NCBI RefSeq assembly: GCF_014268745.2
Contig: NZ_JABWRB020000003.1
Location: 1-64,000 of the forward strand
Direction: 5' to 3'
DNA from: Pseudomonas zanjanensis
GTDB lineage: Bacteria; Pseudomonadota; Gammaproteobacteria; Pseudomonadales; Pseudomonadaceae
DNA length: 64,000 nt
In this document: positions 53,166-62,804 of the stretch, piece by piece
Layout: each line of letters begins with the position of its first letter
Numbering within the stretch: the first letter of the stretch is position 1
Notes under the pieces: generated by a model
Database searches by the model: none
What the model saw: only the letters and a program-made list of their open reading frames with translations
What the model was told of the DNA's origin: nothing
Translations under genes and position numbers: made by a program

Positions 53166-53840
53166 ATGTCTTCACTCGCTGATTGGAAAGGTGTCCCGGC
53201 GCCCTCTGCACAGGTGCTCGAAGGGCGTTTCATCCGCCTGGAAAAACTCGACCCGGCGCGGCATGCCGATGGCCTGTGGCAAGCCCTCGAAGGCCCCGGT
53301 GCCGACCCGAAACTCTGGGATTACTTGCCCTATGGTCCGTTCAAGGATCGCGGTGCGTTCGACGCCTGGCTGGACAACCATGCGGCCAACGTCGACCCGT
53401 ATTTCTTCAGCGTGATCGACCGTGCCAGCGGTGAAGTCCAAGGCATTCTCAGCCTCATGTCGATCGTCCCGGCCCAAGGTCGCATCGAGATCGGCCACGT
53501 GACCTTCGGCGCGCCGATGCAGCGCTCACCGAAAAGCACCGAGGCAGTCTATCTGCTGGCCAAGGAATCTTTCGCCTTGGGTTATCGTCGCCTGGAATGG
53601 AAGTGCAACAACGGCAACGCCCGCTCCAAATATGCCGCCGAGCGCTTGGGTTTCACCTTTGAAGGGGTGTTTCGCCAGCACATGGTGGTCAAGGGGCAGA
53701 ATCGCGACACGGCATGGTATTCGATGCTGGATTCGGAATGGCCGGCGATCAAGGCCGGGTTCGAACAGTGGCTGAGCGAGGACAATCAGCGCGACGGTGG
53801 GCAGGTGCGAGGGCTGGCACAATGCCGATCTGACCGTTGA
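53166..53840 (+). CDS. GNAT N-acetyltransferase (RimJ/RimL-like)
   Basis: This 224-aa protein of the RimJ/RimL type: LEGRFIRLEKLDPARHADGL at the N-terminus, RIEIGHVTFGAPMQRSPKSTEAV and RLEWKCNNGNARSKYAAERLGF. Substrate unknown. The ATG at 53166 has aaggag ahead, 10 bp after the previous stop; earlier in-frame codons overlap the upstream GNAT gene and are rejected. Last gene of this operon. Confidence 0.88.
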   Translation: MSSLADWKGVPAPSAQVLEGRFIRLEKLDPARHADGLWQALEGPGADPKLWDYLPYGPFKDRGAFDAWLDNHAANVDPYFFSVIDRASGEVQGILSLMSIVPAQGRIEIGHVTFGAPMQRSPKSTEAVYLLAKESFALGYRRLEWKCNNGNARSKYAAERLGFTFEGVFRQHMVVKGQNRDTAWYSMLDSEWPAIKAGFEQWLSEDNQRDGGQVRGLAQCRSDR

Positions 53841-53850
53841 CGGCCACCCG

Positions 53851-53882
53851 CCCCTCATCACAAGCCGGTTTGTGATGAGGGG
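53851..53882. terminator. 12-bp perfect hairpin between convergent genes
   Basis: cccctcatcaca-agccggtt-tgtgatgagggg, a perfect 12-bp stem with an 8-base loop, between the GNAT gene and the minus-strand toxin-like gene. There is no T-run on either side; likely a shared transcript-end hairpin. Confidence 0.65.
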
Positions 53883-53910
53883 TGCGAGCGTCTACCCGTT
53901 GCTTGCCAAC

Positions 53911-56900
53911 TCAGCTGTCGGGTTTATCTTCCCTGGGCTTTGTGGTCTTGATCGCTCCGAACGGCTTGAGCGAATCCGGGGTTACTCCTTCCCTCGCATA
54001 TCGCCAGGCCCATTCAGGTATCGCCAGGTGGCTTTCCAGGTACAAGGCGAAATCCAGGCGGCTATGGCCCAGGCGATCGGTGGGGAAATCAAAGTTATAC
54101 AGATATTGTTGGGAGCGGCTCTGGCCAAGGCCGAATAAATTTCGAACGATCCGATTGGCGCGCGCCTCTTCCGCGCTCAGCCCGACCCCCAAAGCCAAGG
54201 CAAAGTTAAGCTCGGACGTTAGCGCTCCAGGGTGCGCCAGCGCGCGTCGTATGTTGGCATCGCTGAAATAGGGGCCGATCAACTCGTTCCAGATTTGCAG
54301 GGCGTTATTTCTTGGGAAACGTTGCATCGCAGCCCACAATCCAGGGGTGGCGAATAGCAGCGAAACCCGCGCATTGGAAACAGGCTGCCCCACCACGCTG
54401 AACAACCTGGCGACAGCAGGGATATCGAAGCCCCTCATGTCACCTCGCGCGCCTCCCAGAAACCCCATGAAGCCAGTGATGCTTTTTTGGTGAGTGACAA
54501 TCGAGAGTACATTCTGGTCGTTGAACGACTGCATCCAGCCGATATCAAGGAAGCCGTCCTCCGATATTTCTGCGTAACGGCTATTGGCATATCCAGCAAT
54601 CAGTCGAAGCCGCTCATTGGATAATGCAGGGTTACGCAACCAGCCGGCGAACACGCTGATATCCAGGTCGCCGCCCAATGTCCACGAGAGGATAGGGGAT
54701 GCCAGAAGAATATCTGCCCGTACCTGCAAATCGGGGAAACGCCTGAGGGCCAGGCGGTACAGGTCACTCGTCCTGTCCGCTGACTGGTATTTCACATACG
54801 ATTCCAACAGTTCGCCTTGGTCAATGACGGTTTCACCTGTCACTTGCTTTATTTTTGCTTGCACGTCCTCCAGATCATCTTCGGTCACCAGCCTGACGCT
54901 ATCCACCAACTCTTCAAGTTCATCGTCGTCAAGTTGACCGTGCGTGGCTTCGTCGAACAAGACGAAAGCATCATCGGAAAGAGGGTAGTTCCATGACAAC
55001 TCCCGCGAGGTAACACCGTACTCCAATAAGATATGGAGCTGATTGGCCCGCAAGACCAGGTACGGGTCCTCGAGAAATTCGTCGATATACCGATACTCGA
55101 CGGGCTCCAGAAGAGTGCTCTCAAGAAAGTTTCGTAAGGACTGCCTTTCCGGTGCAGATAAGGGGCCATGCCATTGGCTTAATTTCCCTGGAGATCGGGC
55201 CGACAAATGACGTGCGATCATTTGCAGGACTTCCGCTGGCAACACCGTATTTCCTGCTTGATTAAGCACCCTCCGATTTAAGTTATCGATATAACGATTC
55301 AGATACTTAATGAGCGGTTGGAATAACCGATGCGGATTCGGCGCACCATGAATGATGCGTGTCAGATCGCCGAATGCGGTCCCGCCCATGAACTCTTTAA
55401 GAGAGGCTGCATTTTCAAAGAGCGCTTGCTGCTCGCCGGAAGCGTGGTGCGCCGGCAAGTAGTGACTCAATTCTGGATGCTGCTCGATGTAGTCGGCCGC
55501 GGCATTGCGTAGCCCTTGTATGGAAAATGTCCCCTGCGCCTGCCCTTCATTCAGCCCTTGGGCAACGGCATTGAAAAAGCAATCGCCATCGGCGGGGATG
55601 TCCACGACACGGTCATCCAGAATCAAGGTGTAGTGATTCTGTGCCGTTCGGCTCAAAACAATATCGCTGCTCGCTTCATCCGGGTGGTAGCGCATCGGAT
55701 AAATGCTTTCAGGTTGCCCCGGGGTATAACGCACCGACCAATAATGACTTGCCGAGATTTCATCCCTGATCATCAGGCTGCGGTTTTGTGGCCAATTCGG
55801 TAGACGAGGCATGATCGCCGGGACCAGATCCATGATTTGATTATCCCAACTGCCGGACATACGAATTGAGTCGGAAACACGCGACAGGGCCGGCATCTTG
55901 GGTTTGGAAGGACCTGGTTGAGGCGACGTCTCCCCCGGGCGCTTTCCACCGCCCTGGCCAAACCCCACGGCACGCCATTCGCCATTGGGCATTCGTGCCA
56001 CGGTGCTCCTCATCACGCCGCTGGAGCGGATGCTCAAGCCCGTCAACGGGTCAACGAGGGTTGCCTCGGTGGCGTTCAAGCGGGTGTGATCGTGCACTCG
56101 GAAAACCGTTCCATCGGGCTGCCGCACATAGACAGGACGACTCACACTCCCCGTGACATTGTTCGTGAGGGAGGGGCGATAGAAACCTTGTGCGTCTGCG
56201 CTAACGCCTTGAATCACAGAGCCATCCGTCACCGCATAGCGACGGTAGAGTGCCTCCTCCAAGGGGAGCCCTGCCAGCGTTTCGTCCTGCGTGACACTGT
56301 CGGTGAGGGTGGGGCGATAAAATCCTTGTGCGTCTGCGGAAACGCCTTGAATCGGAGATCCATCCGCCACCCCATAACGACGGTTAAACGCGTCTTCCAC
56401 CGGGAGCCGTGCCAGCATTTCCCCCTGGGTTTGACGCGCCGCCGCAAGCACGAACGAAGGCTCACCCCGCAAATAAAGCATTGCGCCATAAACAGAGCGA
56501 CGCCCTATGCGCCAGGCGAGATTATGCACACGCAACAGGGTGGCCAGGTCCATCGGTATGCCTGTCCTGAACGCCCTGTAGCCCACCTCCACCGCACTTT
56601 TGAGTAATCGAAAACCAGGCGTGAAAAGCAGGCCGACCAGATCCATCACGCTTTCGACCGCTGCCATGCCGACCCTCAAAGCCGTCTGATGCGCTATCTC
56701 CCGATTGCTGGTGGAGCGGTGGTCCGCGTACGCGCTGTGAAAGTTGACGTGCGCCCGGTGATAGGCGTCAAGAAAATCAGCGGTGATCAGCAGCCCTCGA
56801 ATCAAAGGCCGGCTGCGGTGCTGCCCCAGCAGTTTTTTTATCTCCTCTTCGTCGGCACTGGCTATGCGTGAACGGAAATACGCTTGCCACTCTTCCAACT

Positions 56901-59067
56901 GCAGCAGTCCAGCGACCCCGTCACTCAAATCAGAAAATTCATGCAGGTCCTCCCCCTTTGGGCTGTCAGGAAAGTAGACACCCACAGCTCCCTTGATCAC
57001 CGGCCCGTCCTGATCGGTAAAAATCAGCGCGCCATCGATGCTGACCGCGCCGCCCATCGTCCCGTTCTGTCCTCCAACACCCACGCTTCCGCCCAATAAA
57101 AGACCATAGACGTGAACCCGTCGCCCAAAGACCTGCGGACGTATTTGTGCCGACGGCGATTCCAAGATTGCTCGCAGCCAGAGAGCGAGCTGTTTTCTGA
57201 GTCTTGGCGGCTTGAGCGTCCTGTCCAGTGCCTCAGCCTTGAAGACTGCGCTTCCCTTGAGCGTCGCCTCGTATCGCTTGAATTTCAGATTGGCCAGGTA
57301 CGCTGCCTGCCACGCCGCTTTATAGGCCGGTTTATTCAGTTCTTCGCGAAGCAGAACTTCATAGGTCCCGCCGACATTGAGCGTTGTCGCCATTTTTGCA
57401 AGCTCAGGCCCCGCCAACGTGATCGGTAGACCGGTGGCCGGGTGCCGGATACGTTCGCCCTGTTGATCGACCAAATAGACTGTCGTTACTTCCCTCATTG
57501 CATTCGGATATTGGGGCGAACGGACATTGTCGAGCATCAACTGGGTCAAGCTGGTAATACGGGAGTTCCTGGGATCGACGCTTTTACCAGAGAAAAGCGT
57601 GATCATCGTTTTGTCCGGATCAGGTTCTATGCTCGCGTGCACCGTTTGCTTGAGAAAGCGTTTAATCTTTTCGCTGGCGAACCGTTCCAGTTTCTGAACG
57701 CCATCGCCCAATCGATAGGCAGCCCCCATCACCCTTCCTTCCAGTTGGCGATAGTGGGCTTGCTGCAAAGGTGCCGCGGTTTTATAAAAGTGGGGACGGT
57801 TGTTTTCAATCCGTGTACCCACACGCACAAGCAGCGGCAGGACGAGGGATAACATCGGCAAAACCAGCGCATCCTCGAGATTCTTCGCAAAGGTTCTCAC
57901 CGCAATCGTCGCGTTTTCCGGAGCACTCAAGGCTCTCTCCAGAGCAGCGCCTTGAATCTGCAGCAGCTCTTGTGCCGCGACATCGAACACATGCCCGATG
58001 AGCTCAGAGGATATGTCCCGAATCGCCCGTACTTGCTCCTTGTAGAAAGGCCTTGTTTGCTTTTCCAGCGCTTGAAAAGAATCGAACCGCTGCAACCCGA
58101 ACTCCAGAGAGTAAAGGAACAACTCCTGTCGGTCCGTTCGCTTGATAACCATTGCAGCGGGCCATTTCTGGGGGGGCTCGTCTCCCATGTCGAGTGTGAC
58201 GGCATAAACATAGGGAATGGGCGCCCGCATCAATCGGTTTCTTTCTGCCTTGCTCGGGTGAGTCGTGATGATATCCAGCAAGCGGTCTTCCTCGACCTGT
58301 TGGATTCGCGCACTTTCGATCGAGGGGGACACGGTGTTCCGATCGGCTTTGTACAAGTCGAAGAAATGTTGGAACCGTTGGTAAAGCAGATGGGCGAAGG
58401 CCCCTGCCATCGTCGAGGGCGTGGTGGAATCAGGCGAGCCGTTCAATGTCGTGCGGGTGCGAAACAGGCTGAGTTCTTCACGGAACTGACGCTTCACTCT
58501 GTCCTGGGTGGTTGGGTTGGCGATGTAAAAGGCCGATGCCATGGCCGTTAGCGTTCGCGTATCCACCGGGCCGACGAGCAGGCTGTCGGCCTCGTCCACG
58601 CTATCCGGACGAGAGAAAAATCCCACCCCTGCAGAGAAAGCAGGAGGTGTATCCGTGAGCAAACCATCCCATAAGACCTGGGTAAAACTCCGCGAGGACG
58701 TTAACGAACGCCTACCGCTCGAATCCAGGATGAAGTGATTCACATAGCAGTCATCCGGGTCCAGGCTCGAAAGTTGTGTGTTTCGAAATTCCTGCTCGGC
58801 AATCCCGGCCTTGATTGTGCTGATCAGCAGGTTCTTGATCACGGTGTCGAAGGTGGGAAGGCCGGCAAACAAGCGAGCCAGGTTTTCCTGATTTATGTTC
58901 AGGAGCTCTAGTTGTCGGATCTGCTCTCTTGCCTGGACGCTGAGCGTATCGCCTCGAGCGCCCACCTCCGTGTGAGGAGACGGCCCAAGATCCTGGGAAC
59001 CCGCTGGGCTTCGAATACTCTCGGGCAAAGGGGGGTTGTTGGATTCATTTTCTGGAGCGAAAGGCAT
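53911..59067 (-). CDS. very large dermonecrotic-toxin-like protein with OTU-protease-like motif
   Basis: This 1718-aa protein is encoded alone. The N-terminal half resembles Pseudomonas dermonecrotic-toxin-like proteins (LLISTIKAGIAEQEFRNTQL, YVNHFILDSSGRRSLTSS), with a Gly-rich stretch near GLLLGGSVGVGGQNGTMGG. Two tandem 44-aa repeats (GSxIQGVSADAQGFYRP) lie at about residues 884-970. Then comes an OTU-type motif: PADGDCFFNAVAQGL with Cys1163 and a helix LRNAAADYIEQHPELS. The only HY dipeptide in suitable context, NHYTLIL (His1145), comes before the Cys, suggesting a permuted OTU cysteine protease. The C-terminal 450 residues are unassigned. The frame opens at TTG 59079; the ATG at 59067 is used, with no strong ribosome-binding site. 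No signal peptide. Confidence 0.7.
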   Translation of the reverse strand: MPFAPENESNNPPLPESIRSPAGSQDLGPSPHTEVGARGDTLSVQAREQIRQLELLNINQENLARLFAGLPTFDTVIKNLLISTIKAGIAEQEFRNTQLSSLDPDDCYVNHFILDSSGRRSLTSSRSFTQVLWDGLLTDTPPAFSAGVGFFSRPDSVDEADSLLVGPVDTRTLTAMASAFYIANPTTQDRVKRQFREELSLFRTRTTLNGSPDSTTPSTMAGAFAHLLYQRFQHFFDLYKADRNTVSPSIESARIQQVEEDRLLDIITTHPSKAERNRLMRAPIPYVYAVTLDMGDEPPQKWPAAMVIKRTDRQELFLYSLEFGLQRFDSFQALEKQTRPFYKEQVRAIRDISSELIGHVFDVAAQELLQIQGAALERALSAPENATIAVRTFAKNLEDALVLPMLSLVLPLLVRVGTRIENNRPHFYKTAAPLQQAHYRQLEGRVMGAAYRLGDGVQKLERFASEKIKRFLKQTVHASIEPDPDKTMITLFSGKSVDPRNSRITSLTQLMLDNVRSPQYPNAMREVTTVYLVDQQGERIRHPATGLPITLAGPELAKMATTLNVGGTYEVLLREELNKPAYKAAWQAAYLANLKFKRYEATLKGSAVFKAEALDRTLKPPRLRKQLALWLRAILESPSAQIRPQVFGRRVHVYGLLLGGSVGVGGQNGTMGGAVSIDGALIFTDQDGPVIKGAVGVYFPDSPKGEDLHEFSDLSDGVAGLLQLEEWQAYFRSRIASADEEEIKKLLGQHRSRPLIRGLLITADFLDAYHRAHVNFHSAYADHRSTSNREIAHQTALRVGMAAVESVMDLVGLLFTPGFRLLKSAVEVGYRAFRTGIPMDLATLLRVHNLAWRIGRRSVYGAMLYLRGEPSFVLAAARQTQGEMLARLPVEDAFNRRYGVADGSPIQGVSADAQGFYRPTLTDSVTQDETLAGLPLEEALYRRYAVTDGSVIQGVSADAQGFYRPSLTNNVTGSVSRPVYVRQPDGTVFRVHDHTRLNATEATLVDPLTGLSIRSSGVMRSTVARMPNGEWRAVGFGQGGGKRPGETSPQPGPSKPKMPALSRVSDSIRMSGSWDNQIMDLVPAIMPRLPNWPQNRSLMIRDEISASHYWSVRYTPGQPESIYPMRYHPDEASSDIVLSRTAQNHYTLILDDRVVDIPADGDCFFNAVAQGLNEGQAQGTFSIQGLRNAAADYIEQHPELSHYLPAHHASGEQQALFENAASLKEFMGGTAFGDLTRIIHGAPNPHRLFQPLIKYLNRYIDNLNRRVLNQAGNTVLPAEVLQMIARHLSARSPGKLSQWHGPLSAPERQSLRNFLESTLLEPVEYRYIDEFLEDPYLVLRANQLHILLEYGVTSRELSWNYPLSDDAFVLFDEATHGQLDDDELEELVDSVRLVTEDDLEDVQAKIKQVTGETVIDQGELLESYVKYQSADRTSDLYRLALRRFPDLQVRADILLASPILSWTLGGDLDISVFAGWLRNPALSNERLRLIAGYANSRYAEISEDGFLDIGWMQSFNDQNVLSIVTHQKSITGFMGFLGGARGDMRGFDIPAVARLFSVVGQPVSNARVSLLFATPGLWAAMQRFPRNNALQIWNELIGPYFSDANIRRALAHPGALTSELNFALALGVGLSAEEARANRIVRNLFGLGQSRSQQYLYNFDFPTDRLGHSRLDFALYLESHLAIPEWAWRYAREGVTPDSLKPFGAIKTTKPREDKPDS

Positions 59068-59244
59068 TTGACTGTCCAAACTGTGATTGGAAAGTTCAAA
59101 ACCTATCGCACCGTTGAATCGGAAATGACATACATATGTATAGCGAGGCGCTACGATTTTCGAAGTGATCGTAAGCTCATATGTAAGGCTTCTTTAGGCG
59201 CCCTTGTGGGGGTGGGCTTGCTTGCCCACCAGACGCCAACCGAC

Positions 59245-60159
59245 TCAGCCCAGTCGCTGCGCCAAGACCTCGATATGCTCCGGCCCGATTCCGCAGCAGC
59301 CACCCAGGTGACTGGCCCCGCGCTTGCGCCAATCCGCTGCCCATTGCAGATAACCCGGTGGGTCGAGGTCTTCGCGCAGCGGGTCCAGTCCGTCGTTGGC
59401 TGTCGCTTCCTTCGGTTGCGGCGGGAAGGCGTTGGCGTAGGCGCCGATGTCGATCGTCACCCCCAGGCGCTCGAAGGTATCCCGCGCCGCATCGATGGCC
59501 GCGCCGATCACTTCCGGTTGGCTGCAGTTGAACAGCAGCACCTCGACGCCCAGCTCCGCCGCGACCGCCGCCGCGTCCGCCACCGGTTCGCCGGATCGCA
59601 AGCGTGGCACTTCATCAGTGTCTTCGTCTTTCAGGGTAAACGATAGCCAGAAAGGCTTGCCGTCCTTCGGCAACCCGGCATGAATCGCCCGTGCTTCGAC
59701 CGTGGAGCTTTGGGTCTCGGCCAGCCACAAATCGACGTGGGGCGACAGGCCGTTCACCAGGGGCGCCAGCAGTTCACTGGCGCGGGAGGCGTCGAACAGA
59801 TCCGGCCGATAGGAACCGAACAGCGGCGGCAGCGACCCGGCCACGCGCACTGTTTTGCCTGAAGCCTCCACTGCACGCCGGGCCAACTCACCCGCCAGCG
59901 CGGCCAGGGCCTGGCCTTCTTCGGCGAAACGCGCCTCGCCAATATGAAACGGCACCACGGCATAGCTGTTACTGGTGATTACGTTGGCGCCGCTGGCAAT
60001 GTAGGCCGCGTGCACAGCCTCTACCGCCTGCGGCGCTTCGCTCAAGGCCAGGGCCGACCACTCGGGCTGTCGGAACGGCGCACCCCGGCGTTGCAGTTCG
60101 CGGCCCATGCCGCCATCGAGAATGACTGTCGTTGCTGAGCCCATATGCGATTCACTCAT
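59245..60159 (-). CDS. mmuM: homocysteine S-methyltransferase (MmuM-like)
   Basis: This roughly 304-aa zinc methyltransferase moves a methyl group from S-methylmethionine (or SAM) to homocysteine to give methionine. Zinc-binding Cys residues are in LLFNCSQPEV and the GGCCG motif near the C-terminus (HLGGCCGIGPEHI). ILDGGMGRELQRRG is the conserved N-terminus. Starts at 60180 (GTG), 60159 (ATG) and 60144 (ATG) are all possible; 60159 is chosen without strong evidence. It diverges from an amino-acid ABC transporter gene pair, perhaps for the same substrate. Confidence 0.9.
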   Translation of the reverse strand: MSESHMGSATTVILDGGMGRELQRRGAPFRQPEWSALALSEAPQAVEAVHAAYIASGANVITSNSYAVVPFHIGEARFAEEGQALAALAGELARRAVEASGKTVRVAGSLPPLFGSYRPDLFDASRASELLAPLVNGLSPHVDLWLAETQSSTVEARAIHAGLPKDGKPFWLSFTLKDEDTDEVPRLRSGEPVADAAAVAAELGVEVLLFNCSQPEVIGAAIDAARDTFERLGVTIDIGAYANAFPPQPKEATANDGLDPLREDLDPPGYLQWAADWRKRGASHLGGCCGIGPEHIEVLAQRLG

Positions 60160-60258
60160 AAGCTTATGAAAAATACTCACTACCGGAGTTGTTCTTATAA
60201 CTATTTAATACGCACCATTCAGCGAACTACAACTTATTTCTCTAATCAGGGCCTTCAC

Positions 60259-61080
60259 ATGAAACTACAACCATTGCTGGCCCTGGGCCTGACGCTGCTG
60301 GCCGCCTCTTCGCAAGCGCTTGCCGGTGCCACGCTGGATCGCATCGAACAGAAAAAAGAACTGGTCGGCGTGCTGATGGAAAGTTATCCGCCCTTCTCGT
60401 TCCTTAACGATCAGAACCAGCTCGACGGTTTTGACGTGGACGTCGCCAAGGCCGTGGCGCAGAAGCTGGGCGTAAAGCTGCGCCTGGAAACCCCCTCCTG
60501 GGACGTGATCGCGGCCGGCCACTGGAGCGGTCGCTATGACATCTGCATCTGCTCCATGACGCCGAGCAAGGCACGCGCCGAAGTGTTCAATTTCCCGGTG
60601 CAATACTACGCTTCGCCAGCGGTGATCGTAGTCAACGCCAAGGACGACCGTATCCATGGCGCCAAAGACCTGAGCGGCAAGAAGGTCGGCCTGACCAGCG
60701 CCTCCAGCTACGAGAGCTACCTGAACAAGAACCTGGTGATCGAAGGCGCCGAGGACACCCAACTGAGCTATCCGTTCGAGGACGTGCAGATCGCCCCGTA
60801 CGATACCGACAACGTGGCCTTCCAGGACCTGGGCCTGGGCGCCGGGGTGCGCCTGGACGCGGTGCTGACCAACCTGGTGACCGCACAGCCGCGCCTGACC
60901 GAAGACAAGCGCTTCAAGCTGGCCGGCGAAGCGCTGTATTCCGAACCGAACTCGGTGGCCATTGAAAAGGGCGACGCCCAATGGGACAGCAAGGTGCGTG
61001 AAGTCTTTGCCCAGTTGAAACAGGACGGCACCTTGAGCAGACTCTCGCAGAAATGGATCGGCGCCGACATCACCCAATGA
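60259..61080 (+). CDS. amino-acid ABC transporter substrate-binding protein
   Basis: This 273-aa periplasmic family-3 binding protein has a signal peptide MKLQPLLALGLTLLAASSQALA. Typical family segments: LVGVLMESYPPFSFLNDQNQ, GFDVDVAKAVAQKLGVKL, WDVIAAGHWSGRYDICICSM and KKVGLTSASSYESYL. The start at 60259 has aggg ahead; the frame open from 60145 is rejected. It overlaps the permease gene by 4 bp. Because it faces mmuM, S-methylmethionine or a related amino acid is a possible ligand, an inference from context. Confidence 0.9.
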   Translation: MKLQPLLALGLTLLAASSQALAGATLDRIEQKKELVGVLMESYPPFSFLNDQNQLDGFDVDVAKAVAQKLGVKLRLETPSWDVIAAGHWSGRYDICICSMTPSKARAEVFNFPVQYYASPAVIVVNAKDDRIHGAKDLSGKKVGLTSASSYESYLNKNLVIEGAEDTQLSYPFEDVQIAPYDTDNVAFQDLGLGAGVRLDAVLTNLVTAQPRLTEDKRFKLAGEALYSEPNSVAIEKGDAQWDSKVREVFAQLKQDGTLSRLSQKWIGADITQ

Positions 61081-61910
61081 CTTCTTTTCCACCGCCTCAG
61101 CCACCGCCACCGGTGGCTGAATCACGCCTGCAAAAAATCTTCGGTTTCCGCACACGGTTGTATCTGACCTGGGCGGTCATGCTGGTGCTGTTCGCGAGTT
61201 TCTTCCTGAGCTTCGACCTGAAGTTCTCGATCATCCTCGACAAACTGCCAAACCTGCTGGGTGTGCACCTGGCGCCCAATGGCTTTTTGCAAGGCGCGGT
61301 GCTGACGTTGTTCCTGTGCCTGTGCTCGATCGTCGCGTCGTCATTGCTGGGCTTCATCACCGCCCTGGCGCGGCTGTCCAGCAGTGCAGTGGCGTTCGGC
61401 ATCGCCAGTTTCTACGCATCGTTCTTTCGCGGCACGCCGTTGCTGATCCAGATCCTGCTGATCTACCTGGGCCTGCCGCAACTGGGCGTGGTCCCCGGCG
61501 CCATCGCCGCAGGGATCATCGCGCTGTCGCTTAACTACGGCGCCTACCTGAGCGAAATCTTCCGCGCCGGCATCCTTGGCGTCCCCAACGGCCAACGCGA
61601 AGCTTCCCTCGCCCTGGGCCTGAGCGAAACCGTGATCTTCTGGCGCGTCACCCTGCCCCAGGCCATGCGCACCATCATCCCGCCGACCACCAATCAATTC
61701 ATCTCCATGCTCAAGGATTCCTCGCTGATCTCGGTGATGGGGGTTTGGGAGGTGATGTTTTTGGCGCAGTCTTATGGTCGTTCCAGTTATCGGTATATCG
61801 AGATGCTGACGACGGCGGCGATTATTTACTGGTTGATGTCCATTGCGTTGGAGCTGATTCAGGCGCGGATGGAGCGGCATTATGGGAAGGCTTATCTGAA
61901 TAATCGTTGA
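61077..61910 (+). CDS. amino-acid ABC transporter permease
   Basis: This 277-aa inner-membrane permease of the HisM/GltK family has one N-terminal helix (LTWAVMLVLFASFFLSF) followed by the five-helix core. The EAA loop, which contacts the ATPase, is visible as GQREASLALGLSETVIFWRVTLPQAMRT. A Pro-rich cytoplasmic start (MTSFPPPQPPPP) is unusual. It is translationally coupled to the binding protein. No ATPase gene follows. Confidence 0.9.
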   Translation: MTSFPPPQPPPPVAESRLQKIFGFRTRLYLTWAVMLVLFASFFLSFDLKFSIILDKLPNLLGVHLAPNGFLQGAVLTLFLCLCSIVASSLLGFITALARLSSSAVAFGIASFYASFFRGTPLLIQILLIYLGLPQLGVVPGAIAAGIIALSLNYGAYLSEIFRAGILGVPNGQREASLALGLSETVIFWRVTLPQAMRTIIPPTTNQFISMLKDSSLISVMGVWEVMFLAQSYGRSSYRYIEMLTTAAIIYWLMSIALELIQARMERHYGKAYLNNR

Positions 61911-62804
61911 GTCGGGGTTTTAAGGTTGGTGGGTATATCCATTGCTGTGGTAACGGCCACTTAGGGTTTCGCCCTGACGGCGAGTCACTTTCGAAAAGCC
62001 CGGAAGCCGGCCCAGTCGAAAGTAACCAAAGCGCTCATGCCCCACCACTTGGCACCTCGCCTAGGCTCGGTGTGCCCTCACTCCGGCATTGCTCCGTGGG
62101 CCCGCCGCGAAGGGCCATCCATGGCCCAGCGCGGCTATCCCGGCATCCATGCCGGGATGCCCACTCCACAATGCCTGCGTTCGGCCAGCGTGGTTAACGG
62201 GGCGCCGAGATCAACGTCCACCACGAGGCGGCCTAGTAGCCGACCTGGCTCTCCCGGTCGTACACCCATCAGATCTGTGGGAGCAAAGCTTGCTCGCGAT
62301 GAGGCCAGTAAGCCCAACATCCATGTAACTGAACCACCGCCATCGCGAGCAGGCTCGCTCCCACATTCAATCTTCAGTGGACACAAAATTCATATCCAAC
62401 ACAGACCTCCTGTGGGGCTTGCTCGCGAAGAGGCCGGCCCATCCAACATCTTCATCGACTGTGACACCGCCTTCGCGAGCAAGCCCGCTCCCACAGGAGA
62501 TACGCGGTCTCACCAAGAGCCAGGTCGGCTATCAGGCCGCCTCGGGGTGGACGTTGATCTCGGGCGCCCCATTAACCACGCTGGCCGCACGCAGGCATTG
62601 CGCAGTGGGCACCTCGGCATGGATGCCGAGGTAGCCGCGCTGGGCCCAGAGTGTGTAAAAACCGATAAAAACATCGTCGGCACGTCGTGCCGACAGGTGT
62701 TGGCCAACTGATAAAAACCTAAAGCGTTCCTGTACCTCCAAACGGCCCCTACAAGCGCTAGCAAGGCTCAGTAGGCTTGATTAACGGGGCAAAACCGCAG
62801 GCTT
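61911..62804. repeat. repeat-rich spacer: 132-bp inverted repeat with REP pairs inside
   Basis: No supportable gene in 894 bp. 62121-62252 and 62516-62647 are imperfect inverted copies of each other. Between them lie two REP pairs (about 62275-62366 and 62409-62500). Each arm has its own internal palindrome: cccggcatccatgccggg in the left arm and ctcggcatggatgccgag in the right. Upstream, tttcgccctgacggcgagtc at 61966 is a common Pseudomonas intergenic repeat. Short frames here are read-throughs of repeats. Confidence 0.8.

Noticed and set aside
62037..62711. A 224-codon frame in the spacer before the transposase
   Set aside because: It reads through REP sequences and the inverted repeat, with Pro/Arg/Ser-rich translation and no ribosome-binding site.
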